DNA from: Jackrogersella multiformis
Taxonomy: Eukaryota; Ascomycota; Sordariomycetes; Xylariales; Hypoxylaceae
Assembly: GCA_902806575.1 (NCBI GenBank)
Contig: CADCXD010000004.1
Location: 3,968,001 to 4,032,000, forward strand
Direction of reading: 5' to 3'
Length of the DNA: 64,000 nucleotides
The notes beneath the pieces were generated by a model. The model was not told the DNA's origin, searched no databases, and worked only from the letters and a program-made list of their open reading frames with translations. Below, in pieces: positions 24,385 to 35,922 of this stretch. The translations under genes and the position numbers were made by a program. Every line of letters starts with the position of its first letter. Positions within the stretch are counted from its first letter, which is position 1.

Positions 24385-25062
24385 TTATTTCCCTTCTTTC
24401 CACGGTAAACTAATTTCAACTTCCTGCATCTGCTTCTCAACTAGTTCAGCAACCTTCGGCGCATCTTTCAGTTCCTGAAACGCCTTGAGTATTATATCCA
24501 CGGTGTCTTTACTCAAGCCCTCCGGCCGATCACTATATATATCGACCCCTTCTTGGGTAAACAACGTAGGCGCAAACCACGTTACAACCCAACGCTCAAC
24601 ACTCTCTCCCTCCCCCGTGTTCCCCTCACCGCCGAGTAGCGAGCGCTCACCCCATCCTAAGACTTCCCAGTGACTACTGGCGATGGCTAGCAGGCCCTTG
24701 CCGCGCCAGGTCCAGGCACCGGGGATGATGGGGTCGGGCCGTTCGATGCCCACGACGCGCTTGACGCCACCCTTGCCCCCCTTCTTCTCGTACTCGACCA
24801 GGTTATCGTTCGCAACTGGCTTGCCAGACCCGGAATCGGGTTTGTAGGGCGTGTACGTTATGCGCACGTTGCGGGCCGAGCGCCACATCGAGAGCGTCGA
24901 GTGGGTGACAGCCCACGTGCGCCAAAGCCATTCGAGAGGTGGAGAGACGAATGGCTCGCCGGAAGAGGTTGACGATTTGGAAGGGCCGGCAAGGCACTTG
25001 GACGGGGCGCGCAGTCTGATGGTGCCAGGCGGGTTTATGACAGCTGGTGTTGGTTCTGTCAT
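24385..25062 (-). CDS. Conserved fungal protein of unknown function, calycin-like
   Basis: Single exon, 225 aa, true ATG at 25062. The core has the look of a small beta-barrel: LEWLWRTWAVTHSTLSMW (about 43-60), RNVRITYTPY, then VEYEKK, a VKRVVGIERP strand, WTWRGKGLLAIASSHWEVLG, and WVVTWFAPTLFTQEGVDIYS. A C-terminal helix follows (LSKDTVDIILKAFQEL). I recall similar W-rich proteins of unknown function in ascomycetes. Resemblance to lipocalin/calycin barrels is inferred from the strand pattern only. No signal peptide is visible, so it is probably cytosolic. The stop is 223 bp from that of CWC25 (convergent). Confidence 0.75.
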   Translation of the reverse strand: MTEPTPAVINPPGTIRLRAPSKCLAGPSKSSTSSGEPFVSPPLEWLWRTWAVTHSTLSMWRSARNVRITYTPYKPDSGSGKPVANDNLVEYEKKGGKGGVKRVVGIERPDPIIPGAWTWRGKGLLAIASSHWEVLGWGERSLLGGEGNTGEGESVERWVVTWFAPTLFTQEGVDIYSDRPEGLSKDTVDIILKAFQELKDAPKVAELVEKQMQEVEISLPWKEGK

Positions 25063-25665
25063 TGTAGTTGGGTGCTAAGTAGGAGTCCGTGCTTCGTAAC
25101 AAGGTGTGTATGGTTGGTTTGAGGCAAAGACAAGAAAGGATATATTTCCAACCTTTGTTAGATACTGCAATTGAGGCAATTGGACACCTAATATATAAAA
25201 TATCCAAAATAAATATCTGGATATTTAGTATACCTTGTTAGGTGAGTATGTAGGTGATACTCTTTAGAAAAGCAACGTGATGTTTAGAGCTAGGTATTAA
25301 ACTAGGTACCTAAGATTATATAAGTACCTACATAAGGTAGGGAGCTGGGGGGCTTCTATTCGTCATATATCCATGCACCCAAGCTCGGGAAGGTCTTATC
25401 CGGCGTCCATCAAATATTTCAGGGGTACCTAGGTCCTAGGCAGGTACGTAGGTGGTAGGTTAAAGTTAAAAGGAGAAGAATGACGATGTTCAAGATATAA
25501 TTATCTAATCACCACGTGACTACAGTGGAAATCCCATTTTATCATTTTATTGTTATCGTAAAGTTTTCTTAATAATTATCTTCACCTGGACCGGGGTGAA
25601 TGGCCAATGAGTGAGTAATGAAATGAAGTTCCTCGGTGATGAACTAGACATCTTTCAACTACTAC
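25063..25665. other. Intergenic region with dispersed motifs
   Basis: This is the promoter side of the calycin-like gene and the 3' flank of the transporter. CCTAGGTA-family motifs occur at 25307-25340 and 25425-25462, and a CACGTGAC hexamer-plus at about 25512. No gene is seen. Confidence 0.5.
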
Positions 25666-27955
25666 TTACCCGGTATAGTGTATATGTCTTATTTCCAGTC
25701 CGTCACCAACATCAGCTTCCTCCATCGCTTCCTGCTGATCGATTGAGTTGCCCGTGCGAGTATTCATCTCCACCGAGTGCTTCCGTCGCGCCTCATCTAC
25801 ACCACGACTCCGCGCCGCTCGAAATAATCGTGCGATATTCAGCCTTATTCCTAGGATTTGGCCGTCCCCTGGGTTTTGGGCGATATCCGCTAACGGCCGG
25901 TTTGGTAACTTAAGCTTCTGCCTAAATGTAGAACTCTCCGTTTCAAACCCATTATCCGAAGCGTTGTCGCCTCGTTCGGGCTTGTCATCGTGTCCTCGAG
26001 GATACTGAACCTCGGGGATCCAAACCCATGTAATGAAGGCCCCCAGAAGCATTGCTGGGCAAAATCCCAACAGCATTGCTGCGAATCTCCGGTTATATTC
26101 GTTTGACTCGCCGGCGTAGACGGCGAAGTTCGTGATCAACAGGATAGTGATCGCTCCAAGTTTCCCGGAGGCTGCCGCAAGACCGTAGAAGGTCCCCCGA
26201 TACTTTGTCGCAAAGAGCTCCGCCGGGAGCATGAATGTTATAGTGTTGGGTCCAAGGTTGAAAATGAATTCTGCTAACACGTACAAAGTTATTGTAAGCG
26301 CATGCTTGTCTGTCTCGAAGGTGACGAAGAAAGTTCCGCCATTGATTGCAAAAAGTGCGGCAAGCGCAACAAACATCCAGCCCATCCATGTAGTTCGGGG
26401 CAGATAATCGATGGCAAGCAATATAGTGATACTCCCAGGTAGGGCTCCACTTGAAATAGTCACAATATTCCTTATACTATCTTGTTGAAGCATTTCGTAT
26501 ATCGTGATGTTTGGCTGAGCTGGATCCGCTCGCCATGTAGCATTATTGCACACAACCTCTCCTGGCGACGTAGGAATGTTTGATGAAGGCGGTGCTTCGG
26601 AAAGCCATATTGTAGAGATAGTCTTAGGATTGTCGAGACCGAGCCCGTCTGTTATAACTGAGCTTAGTAGCTTACTTGTCTTAAGGGATTAATAAGTAGA
26701 GGCGTATTTTAGGAGCACTAACTCCTCGATCAACTCCGATGGGACATCCTAGCTCTCACAAACAAAACAAAAAAACATACAATAAGCCAAGTCTAAGATC
26801 CACCAAGTCATCATAACACCTAGAAGAGCACGCCAACGATTCTTCTCGGCGAGATGCTCCCTTGCTCCTCGAATATACTCAGCAGCTGATTCCCACCGAC
26901 TCTTTCGCGGTTTCCTCACGTTGGTCATTAGCCTCTCTGGTGGTATATGGGGAACCACAGGGTCACTGTAGTCGGTAAGTTGGAGAGTTGCATCCAAAGG
27001 AAGAACATGACCGACAGCTGCGACGGCATTCGCAAGCTCTCCTTTCTCTACCAAGTAATGAGGCGTCTCGGGAATTATTCGTCTCAGAACGAGCGCAATA
27101 AGAGCTGGAACCGCCCCGATGCCGATCGTTGTTCTCCAGACGATGTCGATGACTGGAGATGCGACATTGTAATCTGTCTCAGTGGGAGACAATTCGAGGT
27201 TATTACTAACCAGTCGGAGGATAGCCAAGCCTAAGGCATACGCAGCGAGTTGACCGACTGACTGCATCAAGAATACGGCCGCTATCATCTTACCTCGAGA
27301 CTTCGTTGAAGACCATTCGGCTGCTACTAAAGCTGATAGAGGATACTGTCCAATGTTAACACCCGTGTCGGATCAGGCTCATTAAGCCTAATGATATGTG
27401 ATTTCTTGCCTCTGCGCCAAGTCCAATACCCAGCATAGCACGCCAAAACCCAATCCAACCATATACATTCATCGAGTTCAGGTGACCTGAAGATGCTGTT
27501 GTCATCCCTACCGTCGCCACTACGACGATGCTCAACTCTAAGCCGTAGATGGCCTTGCGACCATATCTATCAGCCAGATGGCCAAATATGAGCATGCCAA
27601 ACATCGTCCCCGTCAGCGTGGTCAGGTTGATGACCAGTGAATTCGTCGACCACCCGTGAGCACATTCTGGATAGATATAACTTAAGGCCGGGCTGATGAC
27701 GTTTACGGCAAATATACTGTAGGATGTTGTGAAGAACCCCGAGGCGGCAACGCACCACACCTTCCACTGAAACTTGTCTAAACCCGGATAGTCAATTACA
27801 GATTGGACTGCTCCTTCGGGGTCGTGTAGATCCTATATTGCATCCATAGGTCAGCCAAAACTTGCATTCTGGTTAAGTATTTCAGCACCTACGCATTCTA
27901 TCTCATCTGCAACACGGCCGGTGGTGGCGCTTAGGCTAGAAAAGTAACCGCCCAT
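25666..27955 (-). CDS. MFS phosphate:H+ symporter family protein (PHO84-like)
   Basis: Four exons (27893-27955, 27410-27832, 26781-27345, 25666-26648) encode 677 aa. The introns are 60 nt (GTAGGT), 64 nt with a GC donor (GAG/GCAAGA...GGACAG) and 132 nt (GTATGT...AACAG); the phases fit. The protein has the features of the phosphate transporter subgroup of the major facilitator superfamily: FGHLADRYGRKAIYGLEL between TM2 and TM3, GIGLGAEYPLSALVAAEW across the GC-AG junction, the RRIIPETPHYLVEKG loop, LDLAYYGLGLDN across the third junction, and the PAELFATKYRGTFYGLAAA segment. The C-terminal cytoplasmic tail of over 100 residues is long for the family. The exact substrate is uncertain; PHS members also include glycerophosphodiester transporters. 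It is divergent from the STAND-N gene, with 983 bp between the start codons. Confidence 0.88.
27346..27409 (-). other. GC-AG intron
   Basis: Intron 2 of the transporter has donor GAG/GCAAGA, a TTAAC branch-like site and acceptor GGACAG. Using it restores GLGAE-YPLSAL across the junction; no GT donor nearby keeps the family motif. GC-AG introns are a known minor class in fungi. Confidence 0.8.
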
Positions 27956-28938
27956 TACATATAATTAAATTCGTAGACAGGTCGAAGGATGAGAAGATAG
28001 TTTTCAATCATCGAGATTTTAATGGGGAGAGCCGCCATGTCATCAAGGACATATATATATGTTTTAAAGTAGCCTAGGAGATTTCGTGTTTGAAAATATG
28101 CCTAACCAGCTTGGTTCGTACAACAGCATTGTGCCGCTCAGCAAGAGATCAAATGGGTTATGCATCATAGGTAGGGTAGTATTTCATGATTTTGCATAGA
28201 AGCAAGCAGGTTCTTGGACAACTCAGCCGCCTCAATCTAATCGAAGGCGGGCTCGGTGATCCTTTAAACGCGTCCACTATCCCATGATGAGATATGTAGG
28301 CCACTCTTGGGACTCTAGTACTGTAATATTTTCATCTAGGTTGGTCACTATTCGGTCAACAGACACTTAGCCACCTGTCACCAGTTAGCCTTCATGACAT
28401 GAACAGTGCCCATTCTGACTACCTAGGACCTAGGTAGGCAGACATGTTACCGGAGTGGATTATATTCTACTCACCCTTTAACTACCTAGGTACATAGGCA
28501 TATCTGTTTGAAACCCTCACTCTGGTCCAAGCTAGTGGGAATCGTGGATGGTAACACAAATAGATATTGCAATAATATAAATTGCCCTACAGCTCCACCT
28601 GGCTGCAGAGCAGCATGACAACGTGGTTCACTTGATATAAATACTCACAATGGCTTGTCAGGAACGTGGCCAGATTGAAGCTTTCTATTGGGTGTTTTTA
28701 AAGCATCCCTGTTCAATCTCCAAATCACCAAATGATCGCTTCTTCGAATCCCATGGGAAACGGCACAGTAAAGGGCCCTTCCGCTTTAGATCCGGACTGT
28801 GATACTGGCTGTACCATACGTAAATTTATAGCTTGGGCTGGTTTTAAGCCGCCCCCCACAGGTCCCTTAATATGTGAGACAGGGTTCCAGTTCATTGAGC
28901 GTGGGCTCGCGTGGTAGTTCCTCTCTCTTGGGACTAAA
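27956..28938. other. Divergent intergenic region
   Basis: This region lies between the transporter (-) and the STAND-N protein (+). CCTAGGTA motifs are at 28424-28445 and 28483-28500. Frame 28725-29189 (-) overlaps the real gene's first exon and is a shadow. No gene is seen. Confidence 0.5.
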
Positions 28939-31230
28939 ATGGATCCCGGAACGATTTTATCGATCGTCCAACTTTCATTATCAGTTTTCGAACTGGGCTC
29001 GAAGATCGCACGCGAGTTCTTAAGTAGAAATGATAGAGTCCCGGACAAACTCAAACGACTCAACGATCGTCTTGGGAGATTCCACAATGCTGTCAGAGAT
29101 ATAATACAAGAGTCCAGAAGACATAATGCATCATCTACCATTACATTCCCCGGGGCTGACGCTATTATCGAAACCTTTACCGAGTGCAACGAATTTCTTC
29201 GTCAATATGAGTCGGCGTTGTCAACACGCCAGACCCTTGTAGGCGCAAGTCAACGAGTTGTCCTTGTCGTTGGTCCGGATAGCTCCAGGATAGAGAATCT
29301 GGATAGGAGAATAATGGATCACTATACGGAGCTTCAATTATGGAAAACTGTTGCCGTGGAGGATGCTGTCAAGAGGCTGGAAGAATCGTAAGTTGTCTGT
29401 TATAGTAGTCTACCCAGCGCTGCTAAATAGGTGTTGATGTAGAATGATCGCGATACACGTGTCACACCGATCGCCTAGTATATCGGTGTCGCCACAACTT
29501 GAGGCCCCCGCAAGATTCACCGGGAATGATTATTCTAATAATATGACTCAGATCGCAAGCCAGTCTAGTTTTCCTGTGTCCCCTGTCCTCAAAGCGAGCC
29601 CCCGAAACACCTCACTCCCTTCGATAAACGAAATCGAGCTTCCCTCTCCTCGAGCAGGGACAAACTACTCCTTCGGTACAGAGACACAAAGACAGCATCC
29701 TATAGGATTAGAGACTGGTCCTGTCATGACATACCTTAGCCGTACTCGCCAAGAGGCTATCAGTTCACCTTCGACAATCGTAGAGCATGAGAGTAATATA
29801 TATTCATTATCACAAACCCAACTGTCGGCGTCACCGCCGACACAGTCTCAGGGTCTAGGACACTCGGTGTTATTGTCTGTCTAATCAACCCTTTGCGATT
29901 TCCTATGTATTAACATTATGATTTTAGACTCATTGGCTCCCGGTCATATCAATTTAGCACCACATGCTATAAGGTCCTCGAGATTGGTGGTAGTAAAGCG
30001 GTTGAATGGTCTAATACTGGCTCTGGGGTCACAATTTTGCATTTCAGTGAGGCCCAAAGTGCACATGTATTGAATGATAAAATACTAATATACCTATCTA
30101 GTTCCTAATATATGTTCTATACCGCATACGATACCCGAAGACGCAAAGTTCAGAGTGTTTTTTCTCCCAAGAAACATCAAACATCAGTTCAAGGTGACAA
30201 AAACAGATAATGGAACAGAGTATATCGAAAACAAGCCAGAATACCAATTCACTCGCAAACTAGACAGGGAGACGTTCCAACAGAATATCCGGGCCTGCCA
30301 TTCTCTAGAGATGATAAGGGCTTCGAGAATACATAGTGCCACAAAGAAAGATATCGCGATGAAGGTGCATTTGAAAATTTGGCGCCAAAGCGACCACGAT
30401 GACAAGCCGACATTCTCCTTTGCGGCTCACGAAGTTGGCCACCCTTCTCGCCACGAGGAATTCTATATCCGCTGGTTCAAGAAAACGCCGCAACTGAAAG
30501 GGGACAGTAGGTTGATACTAAGAATGTTCTCAAAGGAAAGCGAGCTTGAGGATAGCCCTGAGATAGACGGGTCAAGGAGACGATCCTCCACATTTGGAGC
30601 TAAGGTTAGGAAACTGTCAGGGAGTTCGAACCATGGAAATTCTTCAGGCTCACATTCAAGATCGCGTTCATCTTCGGCTAAAGCTCCCGATCCGGTTCTC
30701 TACCAGTGCCAGGGAATAGAACCTCCGAGCGACATTCGAAATCTAGGACATCTCGAGATCGAGTTCAAGAACTCAGAGCGTAGGACACAATTTACCCTCC
30801 TGAATTATTTGGCAGTTCCCTAATTACTTGCTGGTGTATAGTCCGAAAAGCCTTCATAAAAGCGTGCTACGAAGCGCATCGTCCAGCCATGGGGGTCTCG
30901 ATGGGAAACAGCATACCAAGTCCTGCGTTATCGCAGCAGACATACCCACAGCCTCCAAGTTTAACGTTGGGACCACAGCAAGGCCCTTACGAGCTACATG
31001 GCTTGGGGGGATTTGAATTAACGGGGGACTCGGGAAGATACGAGTTGATAGGAAATTCTGCAGGTAGCTTCCAAATTCCTTCCCCGAGCTTGACAACGCC
31101 GTATTTCCCCGAGGAAGTCCGTTTCAATACTGAGTCTCTATTTGCACCACCACGAGCAGCTGATAGCGAACAAGATTCGGGGGTCTATGAATGTTATAAT
31201 AGGGAACCTCTTGCTCGTGAACCAGGATGA
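28939..31230 (+). CDS. Orphan fungal STAND N-terminal-domain protein without NTPase
   Basis: Five exons (28939-29387, 29443-29874, 29928-30046, 30102-30779, 30842-31230) give 688 aa. The donors are GTAAGT, GTCTGT (least certain), GTGAGG and GTAGGA; introns 3 and 4 have an ACTAAT and a CTAAT branch site. Residues 1-150 (ILSIVQLSLSVFELGSKIAREF, a helical bundle) match the fungal N-terminal domain found ahead of NACHT or NB-ARC in STAND/NLR proteins. Here no P-loop NTPase follows. Instead there is a Ser/Pro-rich linker (about 150-290), an unnamed domain (about 295-430, with FRVFFLPRNIKHQF and EEFYIRWFKKTPQLKG), a Ser-rich basic patch, YQCQGIEPPSDIRNLGHLEI, and FIKACYEAHRP after the last junction. 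A disordered tail ends the protein. A signalling or adaptor role in non-self recognition is only inference. Without the last intron the frame would stop at 30823 and lose the CYEAHRP motif. Confidence 0.75.
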
Positions 31231-32191
31231 GACAGAGATATGGCGCTATGTTTTGTGTTTTTTGTTTAGTGTTTCGTGGCTTCTTTATTTTTCATACGTA
31301 CATTGGACGATATATATGTCATCAGGGGCTGGTTTCTTTTTTTTTTCTTTTTTTTTTTAAAAAAAAGGGGGGGTTTCTTGGAGTTGGAGTTGGAGACAGC
31401 GTAGCGCAAGGGCCACCTTACGATCGGGATATGGGATATAAGATATGGGATATGGGATATGAGAAATGATTCAATGAGATTAATAGTTAGTAGCTATTAA
31501 GGATGTTGTGATACATGTAGTGTCGCTATATCTTTGAATGAACACTCTTAGGGTAGGGTGAGGAAAGGAGTAAAATGTATGTTACAGATATATGACAGAT
31601 ATATGCAATGGAATGGTGAGGATGTCGAAGACCCCAAGACCTATTACATAAATACATAAGCCAGTGCTACTGTAGTACATGCGTTTGTAGGGTTTTGAGG
31701 GGCAATTACCTAGGTGAGGTACCTTTACTAGGAGAAAGCCGCTAATCCATACTAGGATTAGCATATATCGTTTTGACTTTGAAACTGCAGCCTGCGACGT
31801 AACCGGACCCGCTCTGGCCGGTCTACGGTCGCCAACTTCTAACATTCAGGTCACACTTCCAAGGTTTACAGCTGGCAGCCCTTCCCTACAGCGAACAACA
31901 ACCTGTCTTTTGTCCTTTTTGTCCTTTTTGTCCTTCAACCTTAAGCTTACAGCTTACAACTTCCAATTTACACGGTCTATAAATCTCAAATTGGTGGTCC
32001 TAAAACTACCAGGAATGGAAGAGATGTCGTAAGATCTTGAATACTTACACTTATAACTTACACTTACAGCTCTGGTTCCCATACACTAGTCGTTGTTCTA
32101 CATATCCGTCGGTGTACTCTCTCCCCGCTGACGCAATTGAGTCTGACGTCGGTTTTCTTCCTGCTAGCTAGCTAACAACAAGTCCGTAACG
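31231..32191. other. Intergenic region, SEC18 promoter
   Basis: There are T- and G-homopolymers at 31328-31375, a GATATGG-type short tandem repeat at about 31428-31462, three units of TTTTTGTCC at about 31908-31936, one CCTAGGT motif near 31709, and repeated CTTACA units at 31945-32070. The last 200 bp are the likely SEC18 promoter. No gene is seen. Confidence 0.55.
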
Positions 32192-34872
32192 ATGGATATG
32201 CGAAACAACCTATTCGGTAGAGGGCCCCGCGGCAGTTTGCCCGGACGCCAAGTACCGGACCAAGGTGGCTACAATCAAGTCCCCCAGAACCGACCGTCGC
32301 GAGATTACGCCGGTCCTCCTGAATACGACCCGAGAGGTGCACACGGTGCGCCGTCGCCAGGCTATGGTGGAAACAATATGGCAGCTCAGCAGAGGAACAC
32401 AAGACCCAGCGCTCCTCCAGGCCGCCCGGTCCAGCTTAGGGTAGCAAAGTTAGACAAAGGCGACGTGGCCCAACAATACATCTTCGGCAACATTTCTGCC
32501 GTATCTCCCCAAGACTTTCCTCCTGATCCATACGGCAAGGACATACATATCCTGCTGAATGGTAATTTCGTCGTGACCGCTCGTCCGACCGAGTACATCC
32601 AACCTGGATGCATAAGCCTCTCCGACCCCCAGCGAACATGGTGTGGTATTAGTATGACCGATGCCGTCATTGGCGAGAGATTTGACCATAAAGTTCCCTT
32701 GGGTGCGATGGATATCGAGGTTGGGTTTGCCTCTCAGCGTAAGGTAACAGATGTTCCATACGATCAGGACCAGCTTGCAGATGCCTTCACCCAAATGTTC
32801 CAGGGCCAAATCTTCGCCCCTGGTCAACGATTGTTGATGGATTATAGGGGGATACCGTTGATGTTCATTATCAAGACCGTCCAGCTCCTAGAGCTACTTG
32901 GTGGTGAGAAGGGGGAGGCCCCCGAATCATCCTCGAGGCCTGATACCCGGGGCTTGCTAATGGCTGAAACATCCGAGATCAATTTCTTCAAGGACGCCAA
33001 AAACCCCATCAAGCTGAAGGGCTCAACAAAACGACCGGCCACGAATGCTATCCTCCGGCCCGACTTCAAGTTTGCAGATATGGGTATTGGAGGTCTAGAC
33101 GACGAATTTAGTACCATCTTCAGGCGTGCTTTTGCCTCTCGAGTCTTCCCCCCGGGTCTAGTCGAACAGATGGGCATATCCCACGTGAAGGGTGTCTTGC
33201 TCTACGGCCCACCAGGAACCGGTAAAACGCTGATCGCTAGGCAGATCGGCAAGATGCTGAATGCTAGAGAGCCAAAAATTATCAACGGTCCGGAAATCCT
33301 TAATAAATATGTGGGTCAATCTGAAGAAAATGTCAGAAAGATGTTCGCAGATGCGGAGAAGGAATATAAGGAGAAGGGCGAAGAGAGCGGGTTGCATATC
33401 ATCATCTTTGATGAACTAGATGCCGTTTGCAAGCAGAGAGGTAGCGGATCAGGAGGTACTGGTGTTGGTGATAGCGTAGTCAACCAGCTCCTTTCCAAAC
33501 TTGACGGAGTAGACCAACTCAACAACATCTTGCTCATTGGTATGACTAACCGGAAGGACATGATCGACGATGCACTATTACGACCAGGGCGTCTTGAGGT
33601 GCACGTCGAGATATCGTTACCTGACGAGCATGGACGAGTACAAATCTTGAACGTGAGTCGATTCCAGAGTCATTTGTTACCCCTTATCATATTGTTTAAA
33701 AAAATTTCTATGATTTCCTAACCAAGTCCGTGTGAGAATCATTGCTTCTGTAACATATTTAAAATTGTATACATATACGTTTTTTTGCTTGATGTAATTA
33801 TTAACTCGTTACAGATCCACACTGCCAAAATCAGGGCCATCAATAAATTAGGGGACGATGTCAGTTTAGACGAACTCGCCCACCTAACCAAGAACTATTC
33901 AGGCGCAGAGATTTCCGGTCTCGTCAAGGCAGCTCTTTCCTACGCTTTCACGAGGCATACGAGGCTCGGGGATGTTACCGGTGTCAGTGGTAATCCCCAG
34001 GATGTAATGTTAACGCGGGCCGATTTCATGAGAGCTCTGCAGGACGTTAAACCAGCCTTCGGTATCTCCGAGGAAGAGCTGAGCGGTGCTGCTCCCTACG
34101 GAATCATCGACTACAGCCCCCACATTCAGTCCATCCTTTCTACAGGTCTTAGCTTCGTTCAAGCGGTTCGAACCTCTGAGAAATCGCCTCTATTCTCCGT
34201 CTTAGTCCATGGTCCCCATGGAGCTGGAAAGACGGCCTTGGCCGCAGAGATAGGGCTCAAGTCGGAATTCCCTTTTGTTAAACTCGTCAGACCAATTGAT
34301 GTGGGAACGAACGAAGGTGCCAAGCTTGAATTTCTACGGCGTGCCTTCTCTGACGCTTACAAATCTGCCCTTTCCATCGTGATTCTTGACAGTGTCGAGA
34401 AGATCATCGACTGGAACCCCATCGGACCGAGGTTCTCAAATGCCGTCGTGCAATATCTAGGTGCTGTCCTCGAAACCCGACCACCCAAGGTACGTATTTC
34501 GGCTTCTGTTCCTTCGCCGAGCTAATAGCTGTACAGGGTCGTAGACTTCTCATCATAGCTACAACGAGTCAGCGGTCGATGCTGGACCAGCATGGGGTCT
34601 TCGCCTGGGACAGAGAGATCGCAGTGCCAGCTGTTAAGGACCACCGCGAATTGCAGGGTCTGTTGGCCGCCTCGGGCAAGTTTAATGGACCAGCCGATAT
34701 CAACGAGGCTCTCAATGAGCTCCAGACTCTATCGGGAACCCAGGAGGTCGGCATAGGCGTCAAGGCGATATTCTCTGCACTCGAAACGGCATCGGTCAGG
34801 GATCCACTACCCATAAGTTTGGCGGAAGATATCAGTGCCATCATGTCCGCGCGGAATCCACAAGGCTACTAG
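32192..34872 (+). CDS. SEC18: Vesicle-fusing ATPase Sec18/NSF
   Basis: Three exons (32192-33652, 33815-34489, 34537-34872) encode 823 aa. The introns are 162 nt (GTGAGT...ACAG) and 47 nt (GTACGT...ACAG), both phase 0. Layout: a disordered N-terminus (1 to about 75, Gly/Pro/Arg-rich), the N domain that binds SNAP/SNARE (about 80-270), the D1 AAA ATPase with Walker A GPPGTGKT (about 338-345), Walker B IIIFDELDAV (about 402-411) and sensor/arginine region MTNRKDMIDDALLRPGR, then D2 with GPHGAGKT (about 619-626) and IVILDSVEKIIDW (about 674). Sec18 disassembles SNARE complexes after fusion throughout the secretory pathway as a hexamer. The weaker D2 Walker B (LDSVE) is normal for NSF, where D2 mainly holds the hexamer. 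Length fits the family. Confidence 0.97.
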
Positions 34873-35922
34873 ATAAGGCGTTTCTCTAGAATAGAGGGCT
34901 GAGCTTGAGGTACCATCATGCTAAAATATAAATGGCATAGAACGGGAACATATATTTTGGGTTATGCCGGCTATGCTGCAAGCTGCCAATGCGGGGTGTA
35001 TATCGTGATTACCCACCGGTACCTAGCTTAAATAGCAATACCTTTACCTTTTATCAAATGGTTTCAACCTACGACATACATATGTTCATTAAGGCTGAGT
35101 ATCTGGTTGACATAGATGTACCTAGTTGCGCGGTTTAATGACCCACAATAGGGGTAGTCGATATGGGTACCTGGGCGACAATCCGGATACAGAGAAGCTT
35201 ATCCCGAAAGTTGTTTATACTGTCGAAGATGACGGCTGGTTTACTGAGTTAATCATGGTCGGCTTTATTGAATTCAAGTTAATGTTGGTCACCAAGTTGC
35301 CGAAATGCCTTCGCCGCGCATTGATTCTCTAGTAAGACATCAGTTTCGACAAGACAGGATGGTCCCTATAATGCTAACATACCATACTTAGGTTTCCAAG
35401 AGCACGTCTTCGCAAAGCCCAGCTAAATATCGATATCGTTCAAGCTTATGGTACTGCAAGCCCTTTCTACCATCTCTTGCTAGGCCGGTAATTACATAAG
35501 AATAAGAGATTTAAATAGATTTAAATGGATTTATGCTAAAAAGCTAATAATGGCAATTAAGATTAAGTCTCTATTCTCGTGTAAACATGGATGTATGCAA
35601 CCTTTTATACTAATTTTCTTTCTACGCATTTGCATTTTGTCTCACACAGTCCAGTACCGAAGATCACGAAATATGATTGAAATTAGAGAGGAAACATGAC
35701 ATTTGAGGCGATCACTCGGGAGGAAGAATGGGGTTTATATACGGCAACGTTCCTCAATTTATCTTATTTAAACTCTCCAACTGAAAACATCGTGTTCTCG
35801 AAAATCCTCCGGCTGAATCTCATCAACATAATGTCGTTACTCGAATAGAAGCCACCCCTCGCAATAATGCTCGACGAAAGAGTATTTGATTTAGACCATT
35901 GGAGCCCTAGGTAGTTAGGCTC
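34873..35922. other. Intergenic, contains a probable broken small gene
   Basis: This region lies between the convergent ends of SEC18 and the EthD gene. Apart from the candidate at 35138-35491 I see no gene. One CCTAGGTAG motif sits at about 35905, just downstream of the EthD stop. Confidence 0.5.
35138..35491 (+). pseudogene. Possible degraded two-exon gene
   Basis: An ATG-initiated frame (35138-35331) of 64 codons with a protein-like composition (SRYGYLGDNPDTEKLIPKVV, TVEDDGWF, ELIMVGFIEFKLM) ends in a TAG whose G is the first base of a strong intron: donor GTAAGA, branch TGCTAAC, acceptor ACTTAG (35332-35391). The following exon continues in phase (FPRARLRKAQLNIDIVQAYG) to a stop at 35491. 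After splicing the junction codon is still TAG (TA+G), so the joined frame is broken at exactly that codon. This could be a pseudogene, a read of a noncoding transcript, or chance. No family is recognised. Confidence 0.3.

Noticed and set aside
30155..30823. Treating the 222-codon frame as a complete gene
   Set aside because: It begins at GTG and is an internal part of a five-exon gene; a splice at 30780-30841 continues it to 31230.
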